The notes below the pieces were generated by a model. The model worked only from the letters and a program-made list of their open reading frames with translations, did no database searches and was not told where the DNA came from. From assembly GCF_001297015.1 (NCBI RefSeq), contig NZ_LIGE01000036.1, forward strand, positions 1 to 64,000: a stretch of 64,000 bases of DNA. The letters are read 5' to 3'. Shown piece by piece: positions 46,101 to 51,016 of this stretch. Positions within the stretch are counted from its first letter, which is position 1. Each line of letters starts with the position of its first letter. The translations under genes were made by a program, and so were the position numbers. The stretch comes from Pseudomonas sp. RIT-PI-r. Lineage in GTDB: Bacteria; Pseudomonadota; Gammaproteobacteria; Pseudomonadales; Pseudomonadaceae.

Positions 46101-47183
46101 GCCCTCGCCCGGCTCGGCGCGGTTTTGCGCCAATGCTTGATCATCCACCCGCAATGCCGGGATGCCGGTGCCGCGCGGGGTGCCGGCGACGAACAACGTC
46201 GCCTCGGCCAGACCGTACGAGGCCATGAAGTTATCAGCACTGAAACCGCACGCAGTGAACTTCTCGGCGAAGCGTTCGAGGGTGTCGAGACGAATCGGCT
46301 CAGACCCGGAATAGGCTACGCGCCAGCGACTCAGGTCGAGACGTTCAAGGGCCGATTCACTGACCCGTTCGCTGCACAAGCGGTAGGCAAAATCCGGCCC
46401 GCCACTGATGGTGCCGCCGTATTGGCTGATCGCTTCGAGCCAGCGCAGTGGACGACCAAGGAAGTACGCCGGCGACATCAGAATGCACGGCACGCCGCTG
46501 AAGATCGGTTGCAGCAGACCGCCGATCAAACCCATGTCGTGATACAGCGGCAACCAACTGACGATCACATCATCCGGGTTCACGTCGATGCCGAAACCGT
46601 GACGGATCAGCAGTTCATTGGCGACCAGATTGCCGTGGCTGACCTGCACGCCTTTGGGCAGCGCGGTGGAGCCGGAGGTGTATTGCAGGAAGGCGATGTG
46701 GTCTTGCGGCAGGTTCGGTTCGACCCAGTTTTCGGCCTGTGCGCTGTCGAGCGTATCGACGCACAGCAACGGGGGCGCGCCTTCGATCTGCTGCAAAGCG
46801 TCACGCAGGTCGGCGCTGGTCAGCAGCAGACGTGGTTCAGCGTCGGCGATGATCGACAGCAGGCGCTCCTGGTGATGACGACGCGCGGACTCCGGCGGAT
46901 AAGCCGGCACGGCGATCACGCCCGCGTACAGGCAACCGAAGAACGCCGCGACATAGTCCGGGCCGCTGGGAAACAGCAGCACTGCGCGATCGCCGAACTC
47001 AGCCTGGGCCTGCAGTGCTGCCGCTATGGTGCGCGCGCGTTCATCCAGCTCGCGGTAACTGAGCACCACGCCCTGCTCCTCGGTTTCAGCGAGAAAACGC
47101 AAGGCCAGTTGATCCGGCGTCAGGGCCGCGCGGCGCTGGAGGGCTTGGACCAGGGTGCTGGGGAGTTCGAACGCGTCGGTCAT
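34185..47183 (-). CDS. pvdL: Pyoverdine chromophore non-ribosomal peptide synthetase PvdL
   Basis: This 4,332-residue synthetase starts pyoverdine assembly. Approximate domains: acyl-CoA ligase 1-565 (YTSGST near 167), carrier protein (Ser about 610), condensation (HHIIADG near 801), adenylation (YTSGST near 1273), carrier (about 1665), condensation (HHIVTEG near 1858), adenylation (near 2336), carrier with GGDSI (about 2737), epimerase (HHLVVDGVSWR near 2912), condensation (NHHILIDAW near 3388), adenylation (near 3874), carrier (GGHSL, about 4269). There is no thioesterase. This is the PvdL plan: fatty acid, L-Glu, D-Tyr, L-Dab. My reading of the last pocket is D-I-W-E-L-T-A-D, the known Dab code; the first reads D-V-W-H-F-G-R-I and the second D-A-E-G-I-G-A-V. 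The second condensation domain has Glu for Asp in HHxxxDG. Confidence 0.95.
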   Translation of the reverse strand: MTDAFELPSTLVQALQRRAALTPDQLALRFLAETEEQGVVLSYRELDERARTIAAALQAQAEFGDRAVLLFPSGPDYVAAFFGCLYAGVIAVPAYPPESARRHHQERLLSIIADAEPRLLLTSADLRDALQQIEGAPPLLCVDTLDSAQAENWVEPNLPQDHIAFLQYTSGSTALPKGVQVSHGNLVANELLIRHGFGIDVNPDDVIVSWLPLYHDMGLIGGLLQPIFSGVPCILMSPAYFLGRPLRWLEAISQYGGTISGGPDFAYRLCSERVSESALERLDLSRWRVAYSGSEPIRLDTLERFAEKFTACGFSADNFMASYGLAEATLFVAGTPRGTGIPALRVDDQALAQNRAEPGEGSPIMSCGISQPEHAVLIVEPSTLVELADNAVGEVWAAGPSIAHGYWRNPEASAKTFVQHAGRAWLRTGDLGFMRNGELFITGRLKDMLIVRGHNLYPQDIEKTVENEVEVVRKGRVAAFAVSQDGEEGIGIAAEISRSVQKILPPEALIKAIRQAVAEAYQEAPSVVVLLNPGALPKTSSGKLQRSACRNRLADGSLDSYAVFPSTVTEDQESTASASELEALIGKLWAEQLNVKQVNADDHFFLLGGNSIAATQVIARVREELGLELNLRLLFEAPTLSAFAAAVAQQQQDGGNAQGAIGALSRNEPMPQSLAQNRLWITWQLDPQSSAYNIPGGLRLRGELDEDALRASFQQLIERHESLRTRFFERDGVALQHVDAAAEFNLQLIDISDLPAHEREARAQQIREDEARSQFDLEQGPLLWVTLVRLDDEDHQLLVTLHHIIADGWSLNVLIDEFSRLYAAASQGAIASLAPLPTQYADYGSWQRQWLAQGEGERQLAYWKAQLGDEHPALELATDHPRSAQHVHSAARHTVRLGVSLSDAIRTTAQAHQSTPFMLLLSAFQSLLHRYSGQRDIRIGVPNANRPRLETQGLIGFFINTQVLRAEIDSRLSFVELLAQTRQAALGAQANQDLPFEQLLEAFPQAREQGLFQVMFNHQQRDLSALKRLPGLLAEELPWHSREAKFDLQLHSEEDRNGRLTLSFDYASELFDAATIGRLAEHFSNLLREVCERPEQAIGDLQLLTVGEYNQQKDWSVAPCTPAQQWLPELLNEQARLTPERTALVWDGGSFDFAELHTQANRLAHYLRDKGVGPDVCVAIAAERSPQLLIGLLAIIKAGGAYVPLDPDYPADRLAYMLSDSGVELLLTQTELLDRLPASDGVSVIAMDALHLENWPSQAPGLHLYGDNLAYVIYTSGSTGQPKGVGNTHAALAERLQWMQNTYALNETDVLMQKAPISFDVSVWECFWPLITGARLLIASPGEHRDPHRIAQLVQEYGVTTLHFVPPLLSLFIDEPLSAECTSLRRVFSGGEALPAELRNRVLAQLPAVQLHNRYGPTETAINVTHWHCTTADGERSPIGRPLGNVICRVLDADLNPVPAGVPGELCISGIGLARGYLGRPSLTAERFVVDPLGEQGARLYRTGDRARWTSDGVIEYLGRLDQQVKLRGFRVEPEEIEARLLAQDGVAQAVVLVRETAAGAQLIGYFTATDASENHDEQITRLKTALAAELPEYMVPAQLMRLDAMPLSPSGKLDRRALPEPQWQVREHVEPVTELEQQIAAIWREVLGLTQVGLRDDFFALGGHSLLATQIISRTRQACDVELPLRALFEHSELGDFSEQIRLIQASGRTNKQPPIDKVDRSKPVPLSYSQQRMWFLWQMEPDSPAYNVGGMARLRGVLHVERFEAALQALILRHETLRTTFPSVDGVARQQVHAETGVRMGWKDFSKIAADLREQQVQQFADEEAHLPFDLETGPLLRACLVKTAEQEHYFVLTLHHIVTEGWAMDIFARELSALYEAFVDDRDSPLEPLPVQYLDYSVWQRHWLESGERQRQLDYWTAQLGREHPLLELPGDRPRPPVQSHQGELFRFDLSDDLAARVRAFNAQNGLTLFMTMTAALATLLYRYSGQTDLRIGAPVANRIRPESEGLIGAFLNTQVLRCQLDGMMSVGELFEQVRHTVIEGQSHQDLPFDHLVEALQPPRSAAYNPLFQVMCNVQRWEFQQSRMLAGMTVEYLANDARATKFDLNLEVTDLDHRLGCCLTYSTDLFDEPTIARMAKHWRNLLEALIADPQQRLSELPLLEQPEQQQLLDSLGIAPGEHRLDQCIHHLFAEQALARKDAPALTFAGQTLSYAELDARANRLAWALRERGVGPQVRVGLALERSLEMVIGLLAILKAGGAYVPLDPEYPLDRLHYMIEDSRIGLLLSDRAMFKALGDLPASVARWCLEDDSVELADYPATELPFISLPQHQAYLIYTSGSTGKPKGVVVSHGEIAMHCQAVIERFGMRADDCELHFYSINFDAATERLLVPLLSGAQVVLRAQGQWDAEEICGLIRTHKINVLGFTPSYGSQLAQFLSTQNEILPVRMIITGGEALTGEHLQRIRAAFKPAMFFNAYGPTETVVMPLASLAPEVLEEGAGSVPIGSVIGARMAYILDADLALVPQGATGELFIGGAGLAQAYHDRPGITAERFVADPFATDGGRMYRTGDLVRQRADGLVEYLGRIDHQVKIRGFRIELGEIETRLLDHDSIREAVVLALDAPSGKQLVGYLVSEIAEQSETKQAELREALKSHLKAQLPDYMVPTHLILLASMPLTANGKLDRRALPAPDPELNRQDYVAPSNELEQTLAQIWCAVLNVEQVGLNDNFFELGGDSILSIQVVSRARQQGIHFSPRDLFQHQTVQTLAAVASRTERVTAEQGLVVGESRLTPIQHWFFDTEIPERQHWNQALLLEPTVTLEPHRLEQALLAVIEQHDALRLRFTEANGEWQATHQAVSDAAVLWQVRVTSMDKCEALFADAQRSLDLQNGPLVRAVLVDGPEGQQRLFIAIHHLVVDGVSWRVLLDDVQTVYRQLDAEQAVKLPAKTSAFKDWAARLQAYAGSESLREELNWWQTQLAGQNADLPCENPQGGQHNRHAQTVSVRLDAEHTRQLLQQAPSAYRTQVNDLLLTALARVLCRWSGQPSALIQLEGHGRETLFDEIDLTRTVGWFTSAYPLRLTPHNIEEAAGQGASIKAIKEQLRAVPHKGLGYGVLRYLADDLSQRSMAALPNAPVTFNYLGQFDQSFGSDALFRPLDEPVGAAHDPQAPLPNELSIDSQVYGGELLLRWTFSGERYEAQTINDLADAYIGELQSLIAHCLQDEAGGLTPSDFPLARLTQAQLDALPVPAAHIEDVYPLTPMQEGMLLHTLLEPGTGLYYMQDRYRINSELDAERFAQAWQAVIARHEALRASFCWNVGEDMLQVIHTPGRTPIEYLDWSAIAESEQEPQLQTLLKNEREAGFNLLNQAPFHLRLIKVGAARYWFMMSNHHILIDAWCRSLLMNDFFEIYTAMGEGREAQLAVPPRYRDYIGWLQRQSLAEARNWWQQNLQGFERTTPIPSDRPFLREHAGESGGMIVGDRYTRLNVEDGARLRELAQAHQLTINTFAQAAWALVLRRMSGDRDVLFGVTVAGRPVEMPEMQRTVGLFINSIALRVQMPADDQRSSVRQWLSGLLDSNMQLREYEYLPLVNIQEQSELPKGQPLFDSLFVFENAPVEVSVLDRAQSLNATSDSGRTHTNFPLTAVCYPGDDLGLHLSYDQRYFDETTIERMLGEFKRLLLALVDGFHGDMADLPLLGTEEEDFLLHGCNQSAHDYPLEQSYVALFEAQVAAHPQRIAATCLDQQQSYAELNHNANRLGHALVAAGVQMDQPVALLAERNLDLLGMIIGSFKAGAGYLPLDPGLPSQRLQRIIELSRTPVLVCTQACVEQAQTLLDEFSCANRPRLLVWEEIQTAATSAQDLGIYSGPDNLAYVIYTSGSTGLPKGVMVEQRGMLNNQLSKVPYLNLSDADVIAQTASQSFDISVWQFLAAPLFGARVDIVPNTIAHDPQGLLVHVQAQGITVLESVPSLIQGMLASERLSLDGLRWMLPTGEAMPPELAHQWLLRYPDIGLVNAYGPAECSDDVAFFRVDLASTRGSYLPIGTPTDNNLLYLVDGALELVPLGAVGELCVAGTGVGRGYVSDPLRTAPVFVPNPFGAPGERLYRTGDLARRRSDGVLEYVGRVDHQVKIRGYRIELGEIEARLHEQPEVRDGAVGVQEGVNGKHLVGYLVAADSALNPSERLERIKQRLRAELPEYMVPLHWSWLDQLPLNANGKLDRKALPALEIGQLQSQHYLAPRNDLEQTLADIWAEVLKVEQVGVRDNFFELGGHSLLATQIASRVQKSLQRDVPLRAMFECSTVEELAEYIDGLAASDITEEKVDRLNDLMAELEGL

Positions 47184-47335
47184 GAGGTTTCCTGCCTGAA
47201 TTCGGCTTGCGAGTGGAATCGGGTTGCTGTGTCACGCCCTTCGAGGGCATGCAGGGCGCGGTCTACGCCGACCGCGCAAGGCACTGGAATGCTGTCTGGC
47301 CGGGACTCTGTACCCGGAACCATTCACCAATGAGA

Positions 47336-47359
47336 ACGGATGACGTCTTGAAATAATTA
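47336..47359 (-). promoter_or_regulatory. Candidate PvdS box of pvdL
   Basis: TAATT (47359-47355), 16 bp, then CGT (47338-47336) on the minus strand differs from TAAAT-N16-CGT by one base. It lies 153 bp upstream of the pvdL start, in the pvdL-pvdS gap where a PvdS-dependent promoter is expected. Confidence 0.5.
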
Positions 47360-47452
47360 GTCGGCAGGCTGGATCGCCAACGGGGACGGGGTGTGGCGGC
47401 GTGTCGCAGTTCTCACAACGCACCGATTTGGATCATTAATTCTTTTTCTCAT

Positions 47453-47481
47453 TTGACAATCATTATCATTCAACATAATTT
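47453..47481 (+). promoter_or_regulatory. Fur box over the pvdS promoter
   Basis: GACAATCATTATCATTC (47455-47471) matches much of the Fur consensus GATAATGATAATCATTATC. It overlaps a -35 TTGACA (47453-47458); a -10 TAATTT lies at 47476-47481 with 17-bp spacing. Fur-Fe would block pvdS transcription in iron-replete cells. The rest of the 370-bp pvdL-pvdS gap holds no gene. Confidence 0.83.
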
Positions 47482-47553
47482 GTCGCTCGATGTGTAGGAC
47501 GGCCCCGTCCCCCCAGGCGTCCCACTAACCTATTTGGCAGCAAGGTGATTTCC

Positions 47554-48108
47554 ATGACGGAACAAGTATCCACAAGCAGGTGCGATTCACCGCTACTTCA
47601 GGCATTCGTCGACAATCGACTGATTCTGGTCAAAATTGCAGCCCGCATTACCGGCTGCCGCTCACGTGCCGAAGACGTGGTGCAGGACGCATTTTTCCGA
47701 CTGCAGTCGGCACCGCCGATCACCTCGTCGATCAAGGCCCAACTGAGTTATCTGTTCCAGATCGTGCGCAACCTCGCCATTGATCACTACCGCAAACAGG
47801 CGCTGGAACAGAAATACTCCGGCCCTGAAGAGGAAGGGCTGAACGTGGTCATTCAGGGTGCTTCGCCGGAAACCTCACACATCAATTTTTCGACCCTGGA
47901 ACACATCGCCGACGCGCTGACCGAACTGCCCAGCCGCACTCGCTATGCGTTCGAAATGTACCGCCTGCACGGCGTGCCGCAAAAGGACATCGCCAAGGAA
48001 CTCGGCGTATCGCCGACCCTGGTCAACTTCATGATTCGTGATGCACTGGTGCACTGCCGCAAGGTCTCGGGCAGTCGGCGGGATGCGGTGATTGCGGGTC
48101 GTCGTTAA
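47554..48108 (+). CDS. pvdS: Iron-starvation ECF sigma factor PvdS
   Basis: The 184-residue sigma factor has region 2 (LVKIAARITGCRSRAEDVVQDAFFRLQSA...LSYLFQIVRNLAIDHYRKQALEQKYSG) and region 4 (ALTELPSRTRYAFEMYRLHGVPQKDIAKELGVSPTLVNFMIRDALVHCRK). It is nearly identical to the P. aeruginosa PvdS that I remember. PvdS directs RNA polymerase to TAAAT-N16-CGT promoters, several of which are in this window. The ATG at 47554, with AAGGTG upstream, gives the standard MTEQ start; a GTG three codons earlier is less likely. It is controlled by Fur and, by analogy, by an anti-sigma FpvR not encoded here. Confidence 0.95.
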   Translation: MTEQVSTSRCDSPLLQAFVDNRLILVKIAARITGCRSRAEDVVQDAFFRLQSAPPITSSIKAQLSYLFQIVRNLAIDHYRKQALEQKYSGPEEEGLNVVIQGASPETSHINFSTLEHIADALTELPSRTRYAFEMYRLHGVPQKDIAKELGVSPTLVNFMIRDALVHCRKVSGSRRDAVIAGRR

Positions 48109-48126
48109 GACCACATGGCCAGATAG

Positions 48127-48203
48127 AAAAAGATCGCAGCCTTCGGCAGCTCCTACAAGGAAATGCATTCCTCTGCAGGAGCTGCCGATGGCTGCGATCT
48201 TTT
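48127..48203. repeat. REPIN/terminator between pvdS and the acetyltransferase gene
   Basis: AAAGATCGCAGCC...GGCAGCTCCT and its inverted copy form a hairpin with A and T runs at the ends, so it can serve as a bidirectional terminator for the converging genes. Confidence 0.82.
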
Positions 48204-48217
48204 GCTTTTAAATCACC

Positions 48218-49231
48218 TCAGGCCAATTTGCACCGATCAAAAAACCGCTCACGCCCCAGCATCATCAGCGCCGCGCGCTTGTGCGGGAAATCGAACTCCT
48301 TCTCGCAGTGGAAGCACTGATTCTGCATATGGCCAATCATCTTCGCGTTGTCGGCGCGGGGCTCGGCGACCACACGCTGGGTGCGCGGATCATCGAGAAA
48401 CAGGTAATGCACCAGCGCCGATAACCAGCTCGCCACTTTGTGCGGACCGCGGTGATCTTCTTCGCCCACCAGCATGTGAATGCCGCGATCGTAATTGTCG
48501 GCATCGTAGAACGGCGCAATCCGATCTTCCTTCGCCCAATAGGCTTCGAAATAAGCGAACGGCTGATCATCGAAACAGCCGATCAGTGTCAGCGTGTGCG
48601 GATCGGCATCGAGCTTGCTCAGGTACTCGCGATGTTTTTCGAGGCTGCCCTCCTCCTGCCAGAAACTGGCTACCCGCGGACTGTTCTGCCAGCGATTGAA
48701 ACGTGACAGATCTTCTTCGATCTCCACCGTTCGCAGGGAAATCCACGCACCAAGGCGCGCGTCGAAACGCCGATACACTTCACCCCGCGGCTTCACCGGT
48801 CGCAGCGGATGGCGCTTGCCCTGGCTGATGACCATTTGCTGCGGGTAGCTGCCGCTCAGCGAGGTTCCGAGCCACGGTTGCGGCAGTTGCCAGAACAGCG
48901 TGCGCTCGCAGCGATATTCACCGGCCACTTCAGTGCTTGCCAGCAAACCGCTGAGCAGCGCTTCAGTCGGCGGCTGATCCAGTTGCCAGGTCAATTGCTG
49001 GCAGTCAGGATCGCGGGCGAACAACCAATAACAGGCGGCCCACAGCGCTTGCCCTGGCGGCAAGGCAAAACGCTCATCGATCTGGATCGGCCCTTTGACC
49101 TCACGATCAAGGCGCAGACGAATCAGCGGTCGTCCGTCCAGGCTCAGGCTCAGACGGCTTTCGGTGGCATCAGCGATCAGATGACTGCCCGAAGGCAACG
49201 CAAGGGCAGTCAGGTCATTCAGATTGGACAT
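48218..49231 (-). CDS. pvdY: Siderophore N-acetyltransferase (IucB/PvdY type)
   Basis: This 337-residue protein has a C-terminal IucB/AlcB-type GNAT domain: SFWQEEGSLEKHREYLSKL, IGCFDDQPFAYFEAYWAKEDRIAPFYDADNYDRGIHMLVGEEDHRGPHKVASWLSALVHYLFLDDPRTQRVVAEPRADN. Such enzymes acylate N-hydroxylated amines; the PvdY group is described as acetylating N5-hydroxyornithine in pyoverdines that carry acetylated hydroxyornithine. An exact PvdS box upstream ties it to pyoverdine. The hydroxylase gene pvdA is not in the window. The symbol is given by family and context, so it is less sure than the function class. Confidence 0.82.
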   Translation of the reverse strand: MSNLNDLTALALPSGSHLIADATESRLSLSLDGRPLIRLRLDREVKGPIQIDERFALPPGQALWAACYWLFARDPDCQQLTWQLDQPPTEALLSGLLASTEVAGEYRCERTLFWQLPQPWLGTSLSGSYPQQMVISQGKRHPLRPVKPRGEVYRRFDARLGAWISLRTVEIEEDLSRFNRWQNSPRVASFWQEEGSLEKHREYLSKLDADPHTLTLIGCFDDQPFAYFEAYWAKEDRIAPFYDADNYDRGIHMLVGEEDHRGPHKVASWLSALVHYLFLDDPRTQRVVAEPRADNAKMIGHMQNQCFHCEKEFDFPHKRAALMMLGRERFFDRCKLA

Positions 49232-49271
49232 GGGTCGGGCTCACGATAATCGTCGACAGTTCAACGATGGG

Positions 49272-49295
49272 ACGTGATCCGGAATGAGAAATTTA
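49272..49295 (-). promoter_or_regulatory. PvdS box of the acetyltransferase gene
   Basis: TAAAT (49295-49291), 16 bp, then CGT (49274-49272) on the minus strand is an exact match to the PvdS consensus and lies 41 bp upstream of the start codon. Confidence 0.87.
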
Positions 49296-49318
49296 GGCTT
49301 TGCAGGGAAATCAATGCC

Positions 49319-50116
49319 TCAGTGGTGAGGCACCGGTACCACGGCAATCTTGTATGGCTCGAAAATCTTCAGCATTTCACCGTTGTCGCGCAACCCCTGG
49401 AGCAGTCTGGCAAATGCCTCACCGCTGATCGGCGCGGTCGGCCGCAGAATCGCGTAGTGGTGATAGACCTGATCGACGCGCTGCGAGACCAGCAGCTCAT
49501 CACGGACTTTTTCATTACGCAGCAGGTAATCGCTCAGATACGAGCGGGTGACCAGGGCGATATCGGCGCGTCCGCGCAGCACCATCAGCAGGTTGCTGTC
49601 GTGGGAATAGGTCAACGTGGCATTGAAGTTCTGTGCGAGGAACTTGGGGTCCGCGTTGAAGTTGGCGAATTCGTAGTGATACCCGCTGAACAGTGCCAGA
49701 CGCTTGCCGGTGAGGCTCGCAAAGTAACTTTGCTGACGACCGTCTTCGCGTTGCGCGACGAAAATTTCGGCGTCTTCAAGGCCCATATCGACGTCGGTGT
49801 GGGGAATATCCTTCCAGCCCCATTCCGGGTTCTCGAAGATCGCCATGTCGATCCGGCCCTGCTTGAAATCACCAAAACGTCGCGGAATCGATGTCGGTAC
49901 GAGGACGAACTGATAGTCGCTTTGCAGCCCGTTCAAGGCCTCGACCAGTTGCGGCAGCAGACCGGTGTCGGCACCATTTTCCGGGCGAATGGTGTATGGC
50001 GGGAAGTGTGCCGCGCCAACCCGAACCAGTTGCGCTGCCTGGACAGGCAACAAGCATGATGCCGTCAGAGCGGCGAGCAAAAAACCCGCGGCCGTCCGAA
50101 TTGGCGAAGACTTCAA
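49319..50116 (-). CDS. Periplasmic solute-binding protein, family 3, stand-alone
   Basis: The 265-residue protein has a signal peptide (MKSSPIRTAAGFLLAALTASCLLPVQA) and a two-lobed family 3 binding domain: VRVGAAHFPPYTIRPENGADTGLLPQLVEAL at the start, PRRFGDFKQGRIDMAIFENPEWGW and the LRGRADIALVTRSYLSDYLL hinge segment. The start codon appears to be TTG, with GGGGAG about 15 bases upstream, and no ATG gives a better signal peptide. There is no permease or ATPase gene nearby, so it may act as a sensor partner or serve a distant ABC system. The ligand is unknown. Confidence 0.78.
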   Translation of the reverse strand: MKSSPIRTAAGFLLAALTASCLLPVQAAQLVRVGAAHFPPYTIRPENGADTGLLPQLVEALNGLQSDYQFVLVPTSIPRRFGDFKQGRIDMAIFENPEWGWKDIPHTDVDMGLEDAEIFVAQREDGRQQSYFASLTGKRLALFSGYHYEFANFNADPKFLAQNFNATLTYSHDSNLLMVLRGRADIALVTRSYLSDYLLRNEKVRDELLVSQRVDQVYHHYAILRPTAPISGEAFARLLQGLRDNGEMLKIFEPYKIAVVPVPHH

Positions 50117-50208
50117 AACACCCCACTCCCCGAAAAAATACCGATCATTGCATTCAAGCTAGGCGGTTTCGCCCAGTTAGCCAGTTTCCCGGCCGGATAG
50201 AAAGTCGT

Positions 50209-50832
50209 TCAACGCTCTTCGAGGACCAGAATCAACGCCTCCTCCGCCAGTTGCTCAAGGCTCAAGCCACCGCCGGCACGGAACCAGGTGGTGGTCCAGG
50301 ACAACGCGCCAGTGAGGAAACGTCGGGTAATAAATACGTCGCCGCGGATCAAACCGTGCGCCTTGGCTTCGCCGAGCACTTGCAGCCAGAGGTCTTCATA
50401 AACATCGCGCAACGCCAGGACTTTGGCCTGACCGTCCTCGGACAACGAGCGCCATTCGTAAACCAGTACCGCCATCGCTTCGCCGCTGCCGCCCATGATC
50501 GACTGCAGTTCGCAGCGAATCAGCGCCAGCACGCGCTCGCGCACATTGCCGGCTTCGGCGAGTGCCGCACGCATCAACGCGGTGTTGTAGCGGATGGTTT
50601 CCTCCATCACCGCGCGGAGAATTTCATCCTTGCTTTTGAAGTGATGAAAAATGCTCCCCGACTGAATACCGACTGCGCCGGCCAGATCACGCACCGTGGT
50701 GCGTTCATAACCTTTGTTACGGAACAGGTGAGCCGCCACTTGCAGCAATTTGCCGCGAGCGCTGTCCGGGTCGGTCAACTGACCTTCGTCGACCAATTCG
50801 CGCATGACCCTCAGGGCTTTTTGCTCGTCCAC
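50209..50832 (-). CDS. atuR: AtuR, TetR-family repressor of the acyclic terpene cluster
   Basis: The 207-residue regulator has a TetR DNA-binding domain (LLQVAAHLFRNKGYERTTVRDLAGAVGIQSGSIFHHFKSKDEILRAVMEE) and a ligand domain. It is divergent from atuA, as in P. aeruginosa PA2885/PA2886, where AtuR binds two inverted repeats in the intergenic region and is released by an acyl-CoA intermediate. Two matching operators are seen here. The inducer by analogy would be a citronellyl- or geranyl-CoA type compound. Confidence 0.9.
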   Translation of the reverse strand: MDEQKALRVMRELVDEGQLTDPDSARGKLLQVAAHLFRNKGYERTTVRDLAGAVGIQSGSIFHHFKSKDEILRAVMEETIRYNTALMRAALAEAGNVRERVLALIRCELQSIMGGSGEAMAVLVYEWRSLSEDGQAKVLALRDVYEDLWLQVLGEAKAHGLIRGDVFITRRFLTGALSWTTTWFRAGGGLSLEQLAEEALILVLEER

Positions 50833-50909
50833 CCGTTCTCTCCTACAGTCGATCAGTCTGTTGCCCCCTGAAACCGCAGGGTTGCGCGCAATTTAAGCCG
50901 CCAGCGACG

Positions 50910-50971
50910 ACCAAGCAAGCGCTTGGGCAGAAGATAATCTTAGCCATTTACAAACCAAGCGCTTGCTTGGT
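50910..50971. promoter_or_regulatory. Two AtuR operators in the atuR-atuA gap
   Basis: Site 1 is ACCAAGC-AAGC-GCTTGGG (50910-50927) and site 2 is ACCAAGC-GCTT-GCTTGGT (50954-50971). Each is a 7-bp dyad with a 4-bp centre; the centres are 44 bp apart, so both sites face the same side of the helix. The core of one is the reverse complement of the other. AtuR of P. aeruginosa is reported to bind two 13-bp inverted repeats in this gap. Confidence 0.82.
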
Positions 50972-51016
50972 AGCCTCAAGACACTTCTGTCGCAGGTTTC
51001 TGAGTCGGAGATAAAA

